Shown piece by piece: positions 6,146 through 13,994 of a DNA stretch of 17,867 nucleotides. Origin of the DNA: Micavibrio sp. UBA1664 (GTDB lineage: Bacteria > Pseudomonadota > Alphaproteobacteria > Micavibrionales > UBA1664); contig DCKW01000086.1 in assembly GCA_002320485.1 (NCBI GenBank), positions 1 to 17,867 of the forward strand, read 5' to 3'. Under the pieces are notes generated by a model. The model worked only from the letters and a program-made list of their open reading frames with translations. It did no database searches and had not been told where the DNA came from. Within the stretch, counting starts at the first letter, position 1. The number at the start of each line of letters is the position of its first letter. The translations under genes were made by a program, and so were the position numbers.

Positions 6146-7456
6146 ATGGCTTCACAAGATGTAAAACTAAAACTGCCACATGAAGAGCGCCGGTCGGTGC
6201 TTGATTTAAAAGAATTGAAACAACGCACGCCTGCCGAACTTTTGGCCTTTGCTGAAGAGTTGGAGATTGACGATATCCCCACATCACGCAAACAGGACAT
6301 GATGTTTGCAATTTTGAAAGAATTGGCCGCACATGATTTAAATATCAAAGGCAGTGGTGTTTTAGAGGTTTTACAAGACGGGTTCGGTTTTTTAAGAAGC
6401 CCGGAAGAAAACTATCTTCCTGGCCCTGATGATATTTATGTTTCCCCGAACCAGATCAAACGTTTCGGTTTGAAAACGGGTGATATTGTTGAGGGTGAAA
6501 TTCGCGCACCAAAGGCGTCCGAGCGTTATTTTGCGCTGCTTAAAGTGAACACGATTAACTATGAGTTACCGGAAAAACTGAGACATCGTGTTGGTTTTGA
6601 TAACTTGACGCCCCTTTATCCGCAACGGAAAATCAATCTGGAGGTGGATGACCCGACCAGAAAAGATTTTACGCCACGCATTATTGAACTCACTTCACCG
6701 TTGGGATTTGGTCAACGTGCCTTGATCGTTGCGCCACCCAGGACCGGTAAAACAGTGATGTTGCAATCTATTGCAAATTCTTTGGCTGAAAACCACCCTG
6801 AGGCTTATTTGATTGTTTTGTTGATTGACGAACGCCCTGAAGAGGTGACCGATATGGCCCGCTCTGTTCGCGGGGAAGTAATATCATCGACGTTTGACGA
6901 ACCGGCATCCCGCCACGTTCAGGTTTCGGAAATGGTCATGGAAAAGGCCAAACGCCTGATCGAGCAGAAACGTGATGTTGTGATTCTGCTTGATTCCATT
7001 ACACGTTTGGGCCGGGCCTACAACACGGTTGTGCCATCATCCGGTAAGGTCTTGACAGGGGGGGTCGATGCCAATGCCCTGCAACGCCCTAAACGCTTTT
7101 TTGGCGCGGCGCGTAATATTGAACAAGGCGGATCGCTTACAATCATTGCAACTGCGCTGATTGATACTGGATCGCGCATGGATGAGGTTATTTTCGAAGA
7201 ATTTAAGGGAACGGGTAATGCCGAAATCGTTTTGGACCGTAAAGTAGCTGACAAACGCGTTTATCCCGCAATAGATATTCAAAAATCGGGAACGCGTAAG
7301 GAAGATTTGCTGGTTGATCCTGCAACATTGCAGAAAATGTGGATTTTACGTCGTATTTTGAACCCTATGGGAACAGTTGACGCAGTTGAATTCCTGCTAG
7401 GAAAATTAAAAAGCACAAAAAATAACGCCGATTTTTTCCAGTCAATGAATCAATAA
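6146..7456 (+). CDS. rho: Transcription termination factor Rho
   Basis: Rho is the hexameric RNA-dependent ATPase that ends transcription at Rho-dependent sites. At 436 residues it is slightly longer than the roughly 420 usual. The Rho N-terminal helical domain (about 20-62) is followed by the cold-shock-like RNA-binding domain with GFGFLR (79-84), then the ATPase core: Walker A APPRTGKT (196-203), LLIDERPEEVTDM (225-237), Walker B VVILLD (278-283), the Q-loop LTGGVD (303-308) and the R-loop segment MDEVIFEEFKGTGN. All key motifs are intact. The ATG has AAGGGA about seven bases upstream. It has its own predicted promoter and is transcribed away from the candidate origin. Its stop overlaps the 3' end of the opposing zinc-finger gene by seven bases, with no visible terminator hairpin. 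Confidence 0.98.
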   Translation: MASQDVKLKLPHEERRSVLDLKELKQRTPAELLAFAEELEIDDIPTSRKQDMMFAILKELAAHDLNIKGSGVLEVLQDGFGFLRSPEENYLPGPDDIYVSPNQIKRFGLKTGDIVEGEIRAPKASERYFALLKVNTINYELPEKLRHRVGFDNLTPLYPQRKINLEVDDPTRKDFTPRIIELTSPLGFGQRALIVAPPRTGKTVMLQSIANSLAENHPEAYLIVLLIDERPEEVTDMARSVRGEVISSTFDEPASRHVQVSEMVMEKAKRLIEQKRDVVILLDSITRLGRAYNTVVPSSGKVLTGGVDANALQRPKRFFGAARNIEQGGSLTIIATALIDTGSRMDEVIFEEFKGTGNAEIVLDRKVADKRVYPAIDIQKSGTRKEDLLVDPATLQKMWILRRILNPMGTVDAVEFLLGKLKSTKNNADFFQSMNQ

Positions 7457-9030
7457 AGTCCAAGATATTGGGCCGTCATGAAGGCGACCCATATCAATAC
7501 AGGACATGCAAGTGCATATAACCCTGCCTTTCCCATAGGCGGGGTATTTTTTGATTTCACACCAATATCACTCATGAGCATATAATATTTAATAAAACCA
7601 ATGGCTTTAACCGCTGTCATCGATATAATTATTCCGATTATTAAAGGAATTCCGTCTGCCAATATATTAAGCGGTGACTGAAGTGATATTTCAGGCTTTA
7701 AAGCGGTCATAAACCATAAATAGTTTAATAATGTGGTTATTCCTAACCCGACTGCCAAACCGGCATATCGTGTACGGCGGGTGGCAATTTTAAGGGATTT
7801 ATAAGCGATTGTAACAAATGTTTGAATATCGGCCTTTGTCCACCCCAACGGATATAATTTATATATATTTTGCATGACTTTTTTGGGTTTTCCCTTTCCT
7901 AAAAGGGCGAATGTTTCACGTGAAACGCGTAAATTGCATGCATCTTTAATTGCCGCCTGAGCATTTTCCAATTTTTGTGTAGACCGATCCAGCCGCTCAA
8001 GATGGGGTTGGATTAATTGCTGCATAAAGCTACCGCTTTCACACACAGCACCTTTAGCGCCCGCAAATGTAATATCATGCGGTTTATTATTAATTATAAT
8101 TTCGCCTACGGCCCAAGGCATGTCCGCTTCGTAATATACGGTTGTACGTGACATATCGATGGGCTTTTCTTCAAAATAAGCCCTTTCAATTTCTTCCTGT
8201 TCAGGGGATGCGGCAGTACGAATTGTAATATGACCGCCGTTTGCTAAAGGTAAACCACCGATTTTACCTGCCATGCGTTTGGGATCGGTTTCCAGATCCT
8301 GAACATGGATGGCCGATGTCAGCTCAATAAAGGGTGTCAATGAGGTGATAACAGAATTTGTGCCTTTGCCATTACAATCACTGCACCCAATTTGCCCTTT
8401 CATGTGGCAATGCGTACAGGGTATAAATTTTTTCCCCTGACATTGATAACAAAACACCTCGCCATTGCCATGACATTTATAACAGGGCTTCGATCCGTTA
8501 CCGTCTTGAATTTTTCCATGCCCTAAACAAACTTCGCATTGAAGATCGCCACGTCCGTAACATTTCGGGCATTTTATTTTGGCCATACCCTTGCATTTCG
8601 GGCATTGCATATTGCCGTTTCCCTTACAGCGGCTACACGTAACATTCTCTGTTAAAATCGCCTTTTCCGCTGTAAGCTCCAGCATTTTATTTTCGGCACC
8701 AAACCCTTGTAAAGGTAAAGTTTTTATAAGATCTTTGGCCTGTTTTGTGATGGATTCACGATCCTGCAATCCGGCTTTGAAAGATTGGATCTCTGATTGT
8801 AATTCCCCCGCCTTTATGACGCGGCCTTGTGTGGATTTACCTTTTTGATGTGTGCTGGCAACCTGACAATCGACTATAAAACGGGTTTCGGCTTTTAAAA
8901 CATCCTCACCATGCCGTTTAATCTGAATTTTTATTTTGGAGGGATCGTCAACCCCATTATCCTGTAACTGTCTGCGGATGCGGGTTTCGGCTTTCCTGAT
9001 AAAGTCTTGAGAATAGCTATGGTCATCCAT
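7450..9030 (-). CDS. Membrane protein with eight CXXC zinc-finger pairs (DnaJ-like cysteine repeats)
   Basis: I do not recognise a named family for this 526-residue protein. In order it has a polar N-terminal part (1-125), then a dense DnaJ-type cysteine region with eight CXXC pairs at about 132-135, 143-146, 154-157, 165-168, 183-186, 194-197, 205-208 and 216-219, several as CxxCxGxG. A mixed domain (225-365) follows, then three predicted membrane segments at about 422-444, 455-481 and 502-524. There is no J domain. Sixteen cysteines in 88 residues could hold about four zinc ions. I chose the ATG at 9030; a TTG start at 9078 would collide with the divergent gene. No strong Shine-Dalgarno is present. 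A parS-like palindrome lies within it and encodes RVSRETF. It converges on rho and sits between two core gene blocks. Confidence 0.8.
   Translation of the reverse strand: MDDHSYSQDFIRKAETRIRRQLQDNGVDDPSKIKIQIKRHGEDVLKAETRFIVDCQVASTHQKGKSTQGRVIKAGELQSEIQSFKAGLQDRESITKQAKDLIKTLPLQGFGAENKMLELTAEKAILTENVTCSRCKGNGNMQCPKCKGMAKIKCPKCYGRGDLQCEVCLGHGKIQDGNGSKPCYKCHGNGEVFCYQCQGKKFIPCTHCHMKGQIGCSDCNGKGTNSVITSLTPFIELTSAIHVQDLETDPKRMAGKIGGLPLANGGHITIRTAASPEQEEIERAYFEEKPIDMSRTTVYYEADMPWAVGEIIINNKPHDITFAGAKGAVCESGSFMQQLIQPHLERLDRSTQKLENAQAAIKDACNLRVSRETFALLGKGKPKKVMQNIYKLYPLGWTKADIQTFVTIAYKSLKIATRRTRYAGLAVGLGITTLLNYLWFMTALKPEISLQSPLNILADGIPLIIGIIISMTAVKAIGFIKYYMLMSDIGVKSKNTPPMGKAGLYALACPVLIWVAFMTAQYLGLY
7912..7927. 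promoter_or_regulatory. parS: parS-like centromere site 1 (15/16)
   Basis: TGTTTCACGTGAAACG differs from the ParB-binding consensus TGTTTCACGTGAAACA only at the last base. It is inside the minus-strand zinc-finger gene and reads VSRET there. Confidence 0.85.
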
Positions 9031-9067
9031 AATTAAAGTATAGTATTGTTGGACCGTTAATGAAAGG

Positions 9068-9094
9068 ATTATAGACAATGAAGTTTACTATCAA
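9068..9094 (-). promoter_or_regulatory. Possible promoter of the zinc-finger membrane protein gene
   Basis: On the minus strand TTGATA (9094-9089) and TATAAT (9073-9068) are 15 bases apart, giving a leader of about 30 bases before the ATG at 9030. The short spacing and the overlap with the start of the divergent gene make this tentative. Confidence 0.3.
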
Positions 9095-9308
9095 TGTCGA
9101 TTGCACCCCGGAAGAGGCGCGCAGATTTTTCGGATTACCCGATGTCGATCAAATGAACGCCCACATGCAAGAACAGATGAAATTGTGGATGCCGCAAAAT
9201 TTCAGTCATTTTCAGGAATTACAACAAATGATCTGGGAACAGATGGGCGGCGCAATGATGTCAGGTCAAAGCGACCCTAAATCGTCTTCGAAAAAATCTA
9301 AAGACTAA
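9078..9308 (+). CDS. DUF6489-like small protein
   Basis: This 76-residue protein has the N-terminal signature MKFTINVDCTPEEARRFFGL, which I recognise from a small alphaproteobacterial family of unknown function (DUF6489). After a conserved PDVDQMN, a Met/Gln-rich helical middle (about 27-60) leads to a polar Ser/Lys-rich tail. No membrane segment or signal peptide is seen. The start ATG is preceded by AAAGGA about eight bases upstream. The stop TAA shares its last base with the mnmE ATG (TAATG), so mnmE is probably translated by coupling. The role is unknown; linkage with mnmE suggests only co-expression with translation or origin-region genes. Confidence 0.8.
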   Translation: MKFTINVDCTPEEARRFFGLPDVDQMNAHMQEQMKLWMPQNFSHFQELQQMIWEQMGGAMMSGQSDPKSSSKKSKD

Positions 9309-10648
9309 TGGCCGGGGATACAATATATGCATTGGCCTCTGCTCAGGGGCGGGCAGGAATTGCCGTAGTGAGGGTATCAGGGCCTGCAGCACCCCAATCC
9401 TTAAAACAATTGAGTGAAGATAATTTTCCGCCGCGGCAAGCTGTTCTCACAACAATACATAATCCGAAAAGCGGCGCGATTATTGATGAGCCGATTGTTA
9501 TTTATTTTCAACCCCCACGCTCCTATACGGGGGAAGAAGTTGTTGAATATCATATTCATGGGGGCAAGGCGGTCAGAGATTCTTTAATGAGTGCCTTGGC
9601 CGAATGTGAAGGCCACAGGCTTGCCGAACCGGGGGAATTTACCCGCCGCGCTTATGAAAACGGGCGGATGGATTTAACACAGGCTGAGGCTGTAGCAGAC
9701 TTAATCCATGCCGAGACGGAAGCGCAAAAACAGTTGGCTCTATCACAAATGGGTGGCGCGTTGGGTCATTTATATGGGGATTGGGCGGATCAACTTATCC
9801 GTGCGTTAGCCTATGCCGAGGCGCAAATAGATTTCAGTGAAGAAGATTTGCCCGAGGAAGAGGTTAAAAATCATATAAATCCTGCGTTGCAATCTCTATT
9901 ATCAGCTATTGATTCACATTTGAATGATGGTAATCGTGGAGAAATTCTGCGAGAAGGCATTAAAATCGCAATCATCGGCGCCCCAAATGCAGGAAAATCA
10001 TCCCTTGTAAATGCTTTGGCGCAGCGCGATGTTGCAATTGTGTCCGACATGGCGGGAACCACACGTGACGTTTTGGAAGTACATCTGGATTTAAAAGGAT
10101 ACCCGGTTACCTTATACGATACCGCGGGATTGCGGCCTGAGGAACTGAATGATCAAGATGCACAAAACAAGATTGAGGCTGAAGGCATTAAACGCGCATT
10201 GGCAAAAGCAAAAGAAGCGGATTTTAAAATTCTTTTGTTTGATGGAAGCGAGAGAGAGCTACATTCTCAAACAATTGCATTGCATGATAATAAAAGTTTT
10301 TTAGTCATTAATAAATCTGACCTGATTTCTGACCGTATTATAGATAATGCTTTATATATCTCTGCACAAACTGGCCAAGGAATTGATAATTTTGTCACGC
10401 ATGTTTCACGTGAAACATCACATCTCTTTGAAGAAATGGGTTCATCGCCTAGCCTGACCCGCGCCCGCCACAGAGAGGCATTGGAAAATTGCCGTCTATA
10501 TATCACCAATGCCCTGAATGGTTACAGCCCCGATCTGGTGGCCGAGGATATCCGTATGGCGGTACGCGCAATTGGAAAAATTACCGGTCGTACGGACGTT
10601 GAGGATCTGCTTGATATTATTTTCCGTGATTTTTGCATCGGTAAATAA
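9308..10648 (+). CDS. mnmE: tRNA modification GTPase MnmE
   Basis: MnmE works with MnmG to install the carboxymethylaminomethyl group on wobble uridine 34 of certain tRNAs, using a folate-derived carbon. The 446-residue protein has the N-terminal folate-binding domain (1-117, with RVSGPA and GEFTRRAYENGRMDLTQAEA), a helical domain, and an inserted G domain: G1 GAPNAGKS (224-231), G2 region MAGTTRD (248-254), G3 DTAG (271-274), G4 NKSD (335-338). The C-terminal motif CIGK (443-446) with its catalytic cysteine is present. The start overlaps the stop of the upstream gene by one base and lacks its own Shine-Dalgarno. A perfect parS lies in the G domain at HVSRETS (365-371). Confidence 0.98.
   Translation: MAGDTIYALASAQGRAGIAVVRVSGPAAPQSLKQLSEDNFPPRQAVLTTIHNPKSGAIIDEPIVIYFQPPRSYTGEEVVEYHIHGGKAVRDSLMSALAECEGHRLAEPGEFTRRAYENGRMDLTQAEAVADLIHAETEAQKQLALSQMGGALGHLYGDWADQLIRALAYAEAQIDFSEEDLPEEEVKNHINPALQSLLSAIDSHLNDGNRGEILREGIKIAIIGAPNAGKSSLVNALAQRDVAIVSDMAGTTRDVLEVHLDLKGYPVTLYDTAGLRPEELNDQDAQNKIEAEGIKRALAKAKEADFKILLFDGSERELHSQTIALHDNKSFLVINKSDLISDRIIDNALYISAQTGQGIDNFVTHVSRETSHLFEEMGSSPSLTRARHREALENCRLYITNALNGYSPDLVAEDIRMAVRAIGKITGRTDVEDLLDIIFRDFCIGK
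10402..10417. promoter_or_regulatory. parS: parS centromere site 2 (perfect)
   Basis: TGTTTCACGTGAAACA is a perfect 16-base palindrome identical to the conserved bacterial parS consensus. It lies within mnmE, where it reads as part of HVSRET. Confidence 0.93.
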
Positions 10649-10690
10649 AATACTGGAATATTTTTCACTTTTTCTGTTATAACCACCCCC

Positions 10691-12544
10691 ATGCATAATA
10701 AGTATGACGTTATAGTTGTGGGGGGTGGCCATGCCGGATGTGAGGCTGCGGCTGCTGCGGCACGTATGGGCGCGGCGACAGCTCTGGTTACCCACAAAAA
10801 GGATACGATTGGTATCATGTCATGCAATCCGGCTATCGGTGGTTTAGGTAAAGGCCATCTTGTGCGCGAAATTGATGCATTAGACGGGATTATGGGCCGT
10901 ATAACTGATCAAGCCGGAATTCAATTTCGAATGCTCAATGCTTCAAAAGGCGCCGCGGTGCGCGGCCCTAGAACCCAGGCGGACCGTCAATTGTATCGTG
11001 AAGCCATGCAAAAGGAAATTTTTAACACGCCTAATCTTACGGTTGTTGAGGGCAGTGTTGAAGATTTACTTATTAACGATGATAAAATTGATGGAATTAT
11101 ATTAGGGGATGGTAGCAAATTACACGCACCTGCAGTTGTGATTACAACCGGTACATTTTTACGCGGTATGATTCACCGCGGAACCGAAAAAATACCGGCA
11201 GGCCGTGTAGGTGAGGCACCGGCGGTTGGACTGGGTGAAACTCTGGAGCGACTTGAATTACCGATGGGTCGTTTAAAAACGGGAACACCGGCACGTCTTG
11301 ATGGAACGACTATCAACTGGGATATTCTTGAGAAACAGGAGGCAGATGCCACCCCTGTGCCGTTTTCTTACATGAACGATAAAATCACGGTACCACAAAT
11401 TGCCTGTCATATGACTTATACGAATAGCGAAACCCATAAAATTATTGAAGAGAATAAGCATTTTTCCGCTGTCTACTCCGGTCAGATCAGTGGATCTGGT
11501 CCTCGTTATTGTCCGTCGATCGAGGACAAGGTCACGCGTTTTGCCGACAAAGACAGGCATCAGATTTTTCTAGAGCCGGAAGGATTAAACGACGCAACTG
11601 TTTATCCAAACGGTATTTCAACGTCCTTGCCTACTGAAGTGCAGGATGCGATTTTCAAAACCATTCAGGGCTTAGAAAATGCGAAAATTATCGAATATGG
11701 GTATGCAATTGAATATGATTATATAGATCCAAGATCCCTTAAGCCCACGCTTGAAGTAAAACAACTATCGGGATTGTATTTGGCAGGGCAAATTAATGGC
11801 ACTACAGGTTATGAAGAAGCTGCGGCTCAAGGGCTAATGGCGGGCTTAAATGCCGCGCGCCATGTTTCACGTGAAACATTTACTTTGGATCGGGCCGAAG
11901 CCTATATCGGTGTTTTGATTGACGATTTGATCACACGTGGTGCGCCAGAACCCTACAGAATGTTTACCTCCCGTGCAGAATACCGATTATTATTACGATC
12001 CGATAATGCTGACCAACGTCTGACTGATAAAGGCATACAATGGGGCTGTGTAAGTAATAAGCGGAAATACATTTGGACAGAGAAAAAAGAAAAACTGAAC
12101 AATGCCAGAGGTATAAGCCTGTCCTTACAGGCTACGCCCAACGAACTGGAAAAACATGGTATTATTGTCAATAAGGATGGAAAACGTCGCAATTTGCAGG
12201 AAATATTGTCCTATCCGGCGGCAACTTGGGATAAGCTGACCGCTATATGGCCGCAACTTGCCGATATACAAACTGATATAGCTGAACAAATACAAATTGA
12301 TGCTTCCTATGCCGGCTATATTGACCGGCAGATGGCAGATATTCACGCTTATCGTAAAGATGAAAATCTGGTCTTGCCGGTAACGCTTGATTACACAAGT
12401 GTCGGTTCTTTGTCCTCCGAAGTTATACAAAAATTAGAGATGGCGCGCCCTCACACACTGGGCGCGGCGGCGCGCATTCCGGGTGTCACGCCTGCGGCTA
12501 TCATTGCGCTGCTAAGGCATGTAAAGAAAAGAAATGCAGCCTGA
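10691..12544 (+). CDS. mnmG: tRNA uridine-34 5-carboxymethylaminomethyl modification enzyme MnmG
   Basis: MnmG (GidA) is the FAD-binding partner of MnmE in wobble-uridine modification. The 617-residue length is normal. The N-terminus has the dinucleotide-binding motif VVGGGHAGCEA (10-20), followed by the family blocks MSCNPAIGGLGKGHLVREIDAL and GAAVRGPRTQADR, RLKTGTPARLDG, the cysteine-containing GPRYCPSIEDK, and GLYLAGQINGTTGYEEAAAQG near 365-385. The C-terminal helical domain ends with HTLGAAARIPGVTPAAI. The ATG follows mnmE by 42 bases with a C-rich tract before it and no Shine-Dalgarno. A perfect parS at 11863-11878 encodes HVSRET just after the FAD domain. Its 3' end overlaps rsmG by 11 bases. 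Confidence 0.98.
   Translation: MHNKYDVIVVGGGHAGCEAAAAAARMGAATALVTHKKDTIGIMSCNPAIGGLGKGHLVREIDALDGIMGRITDQAGIQFRMLNASKGAAVRGPRTQADRQLYREAMQKEIFNTPNLTVVEGSVEDLLINDDKIDGIILGDGSKLHAPAVVITTGTFLRGMIHRGTEKIPAGRVGEAPAVGLGETLERLELPMGRLKTGTPARLDGTTINWDILEKQEADATPVPFSYMNDKITVPQIACHMTYTNSETHKIIEENKHFSAVYSGQISGSGPRYCPSIEDKVTRFADKDRHQIFLEPEGLNDATVYPNGISTSLPTEVQDAIFKTIQGLENAKIIEYGYAIEYDYIDPRSLKPTLEVKQLSGLYLAGQINGTTGYEEAAAQGLMAGLNAARHVSRETFTLDRAEAYIGVLIDDLITRGAPEPYRMFTSRAEYRLLLRSDNADQRLTDKGIQWGCVSNKRKYIWTEKKEKLNNARGISLSLQATPNELEKHGIIVNKDGKRRNLQEILSYPAATWDKLTAIWPQLADIQTDIAEQIQIDASYAGYIDRQMADIHAYRKDENLVLPVTLDYTSVGSLSSEVIQKLEMARPHTLGAAARIPGVTPAAIIALLRHVKKRNAA
11863..11878. promoter_or_regulatory. parS: parS centromere site 3 (perfect)
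   Basis: TGTTTCACGTGAAACA, a perfect copy within mnmG in the same codon phase as the copies in mnmE and rsmG. Confidence 0.93.
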
Positions 12545-13115
12545 TAAAAAAACCATTCTCTATCGCGACTTATTATTGAAATGGCAGAAAACCATCAATC
12601 TGGTTAGTCCTGCCACTTTGCAAAATGTGTGGGAACGTCACTTTGAAGATAGTTTACAGCTGTTGGATTTTATCCCACAAAATGTCAAAAAAATATGTGA
12701 TATCGGCTCAGGAGCTGGATTTCCCGGACTATTAATCGCCATGCAAAGGCCGGACATACATGTTGATTTGATTGAAGCTGATACGCGTAAGTGTGCTTTT
12801 TTGCAAACTGTTTCACGTGAAACACAGTGTCACAATATTACTGTATATAATGACAGGATTGAAAATGTAATGGATGCGATTGAGGCTGATTGTTTGACCT
12901 CACGTGCCTTGGCATCGCTAAGACAAATAATTCATTATGCCGAACCTTTGTGGAATAAAAATCCCGATTTGATAATGGTTTTACCCAAAGGGGCAAATTT
13001 TCAAAGTGAAATTGACGAAGCAATAAAAAAATTCAAATTTGATTATAGCTTATATCCGAGTAAGACCGACTCTAAAGCGCGGATATTAATTGTGAATAAC
13101 ATTCGCCCGTTATAA
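12534..13115 (+). CDS. rsmG: 16S rRNA (guanine-527-N7)-methyltransferase RsmG
   Basis: RsmG (GidB) methylates N7 of G527 in 16S rRNA using S-adenosylmethionine. The protein is 193 residues, slightly shorter than the usual 205-215. The conserved N-terminal WQKTINLVSPAT (17-28) and WERHFEDSLQL (33-43) are followed by the SAM-binding DIGSGAGFPG (56-65), the acidic ribose-binding DLIEAD (78-83), TSRALASL and the LPKG strand near the C-terminus. The start overlaps the end of mnmG by 11 bases. A perfect parS at 12809-12824 encodes TVSRET (92-97), at the place where this family often carries a VSRET-like sequence. The order mnmG-rsmG-parA-parB is the classical origin-region cluster. Confidence 0.96.
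   Translation: MQPDKKTILYRDLLLKWQKTINLVSPATLQNVWERHFEDSLQLLDFIPQNVKKICDIGSGAGFPGLLIAMQRPDIHVDLIEADTRKCAFLQTVSRETQCHNITVYNDRIENVMDAIEADCLTSRALASLRQIIHYAEPLWNKNPDLIMVLPKGANFQSEIDEAIKKFKFDYSLYPSKTDSKARILIVNNIRPL
12809..12824. promoter_or_regulatory. parS: parS centromere site 4 (perfect)
   Basis: TGTTTCACGTGAAACA, a perfect copy within rsmG, about 360 bases upstream of the chosen parA start. Confidence 0.93.
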
Positions 13116-13181
13116 CCCAGAACTTGCATAAGAATCCCCGAATCCTGTATGTTTGAAGCTAGGAAGGATGAAGGAATTATC

Positions 13182-13994
13182 ATGAAAACCCAGTCTACAC
13201 CCCCTCGTATTTTTGCCATTGCCAACCAAAAAGGCGGCGTCGGTAAAACCACAACCTCAATCAATCTGGCAACATCGTTAGCCGCCATTGGAAAACGCGT
13301 TTTATTGATTGATATGGATGCACAAGGCAATGCATCAACAGGATTGGGAATTAAGCGGTCGGAGCGTGATCACAGTTCTTATGATTTATTGTTTGGTGAT
13401 AAAACACTGGAAGATTGTGTCAGTAGCACCCGTGTCCCTCGATTATCGATTATCCCGTCTTCCATGCATTTATCAGGCGCGGAAATTGAGTTGGTCACGG
13501 CTGAAAATCGCGAATTTCGTATGAAAATGGCTTTGCAGGGTGCGGGTAGGGATTATGATTACATTGTTATTGATTGCCCGCCGGCGTTAAATTTGACAAC
13601 GTTAAATGTTTTTGTTGCTGCCGATGCTGTCCTCGTACCGTTGCAGTGTGAATTTTATGCTCTGGAAGGGTTGGCTCATTTAACCAAAACTATTGAGCGT
13701 GTGAAAAAATCATTCAATCCTGATCTGATCTTACATGGTGTGGTTCTGACAATGTATGATACGCGTAACAGATTGTCAGCCATGGTGGCGGAAGATGTTC
13801 GCAGTTATTTCGGGGATGATGTTTATAAAACAGTCATTCCGCGAAATGTTCGTGTATCGGAAGCCCCGTCCTATGGACTGCCTGCAATTGTCTATGATAT
13901 GCGCTGCGCTGGATCTCAGGCCTATATCCAGCTTGCCAAAGAAGTGATTAAACGCGAGAAAAAATTGATGGCGACTGAGAAGGTGGCTGCCTGA
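13182..13994 (+). CDS. parA: Chromosome partitioning ATPase ParA
   Basis: ParA is the nucleoid-bound ATPase that moves ParB-parS complexes and so segregates origins. I chose the ATG at 13182 (270 residues): it has AAGGAA seven bases upstream and gives a normal family length. An in-frame ATG at 13149 would add 11 residues but has no Shine-Dalgarno. The deviant Walker A KGGVGKTTT (17-25) has both lysines, Walker A' is DMDAQGN (44-50), Walker B is VIDCPP (129-134), and VIPRNVRVSEAPSYG is the C-terminal family block. A weak promoter candidate (TTGCAT at 13124, TATGTT at 13148, 18-base spacer) would start near 13160 and would favour the shorter form. The stop shares one base with the parB start (TGATG). 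Confidence 0.97.
   Translation: MKTQSTPPRIFAIANQKGGVGKTTTSINLATSLAAIGKRVLLIDMDAQGNASTGLGIKRSERDHSSYDLLFGDKTLEDCVSSTRVPRLSIIPSSMHLSGAEIELVTAENREFRMKMALQGAGRDYDYIVIDCPPALNLTTLNVFVAADAVLVPLQCEFYALEGLAHLTKTIERVKKSFNPDLILHGVVLTMYDTRNRLSAMVAEDVRSYFGDDVYKTVIPRNVRVSEAPSYGLPAIVYDMRCAGSQAYIQLAKEVIKREKKLMATEKVAA

Noticed and set aside
8510..8650. A DnaJ (dnaJ) gene
   Set aside because: The cysteine repeats are DnaJ-like, but there is no J domain with HPD, there are eight pairs rather than four, and the C-terminus is a membrane anchor.
8579..8848. Plus-strand open frame of 89 codons opposite the cysteine repeats
   Set aside because: It is antisense to the CXXC-coding repeats, and its composition follows from them.
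9031..9078. TTG start at 9078 for the zinc-finger membrane protein
   Set aside because: It would overlap the start codon and the ribosome-binding site of the divergent DUF6489 gene. The ATG at 9030 is simpler.
13149..13181. Upstream ATG for parA
   Set aside because: No Shine-Dalgarno precedes it, while the ATG at 13182 has AAGGAA at proper spacing and gives the usual length.
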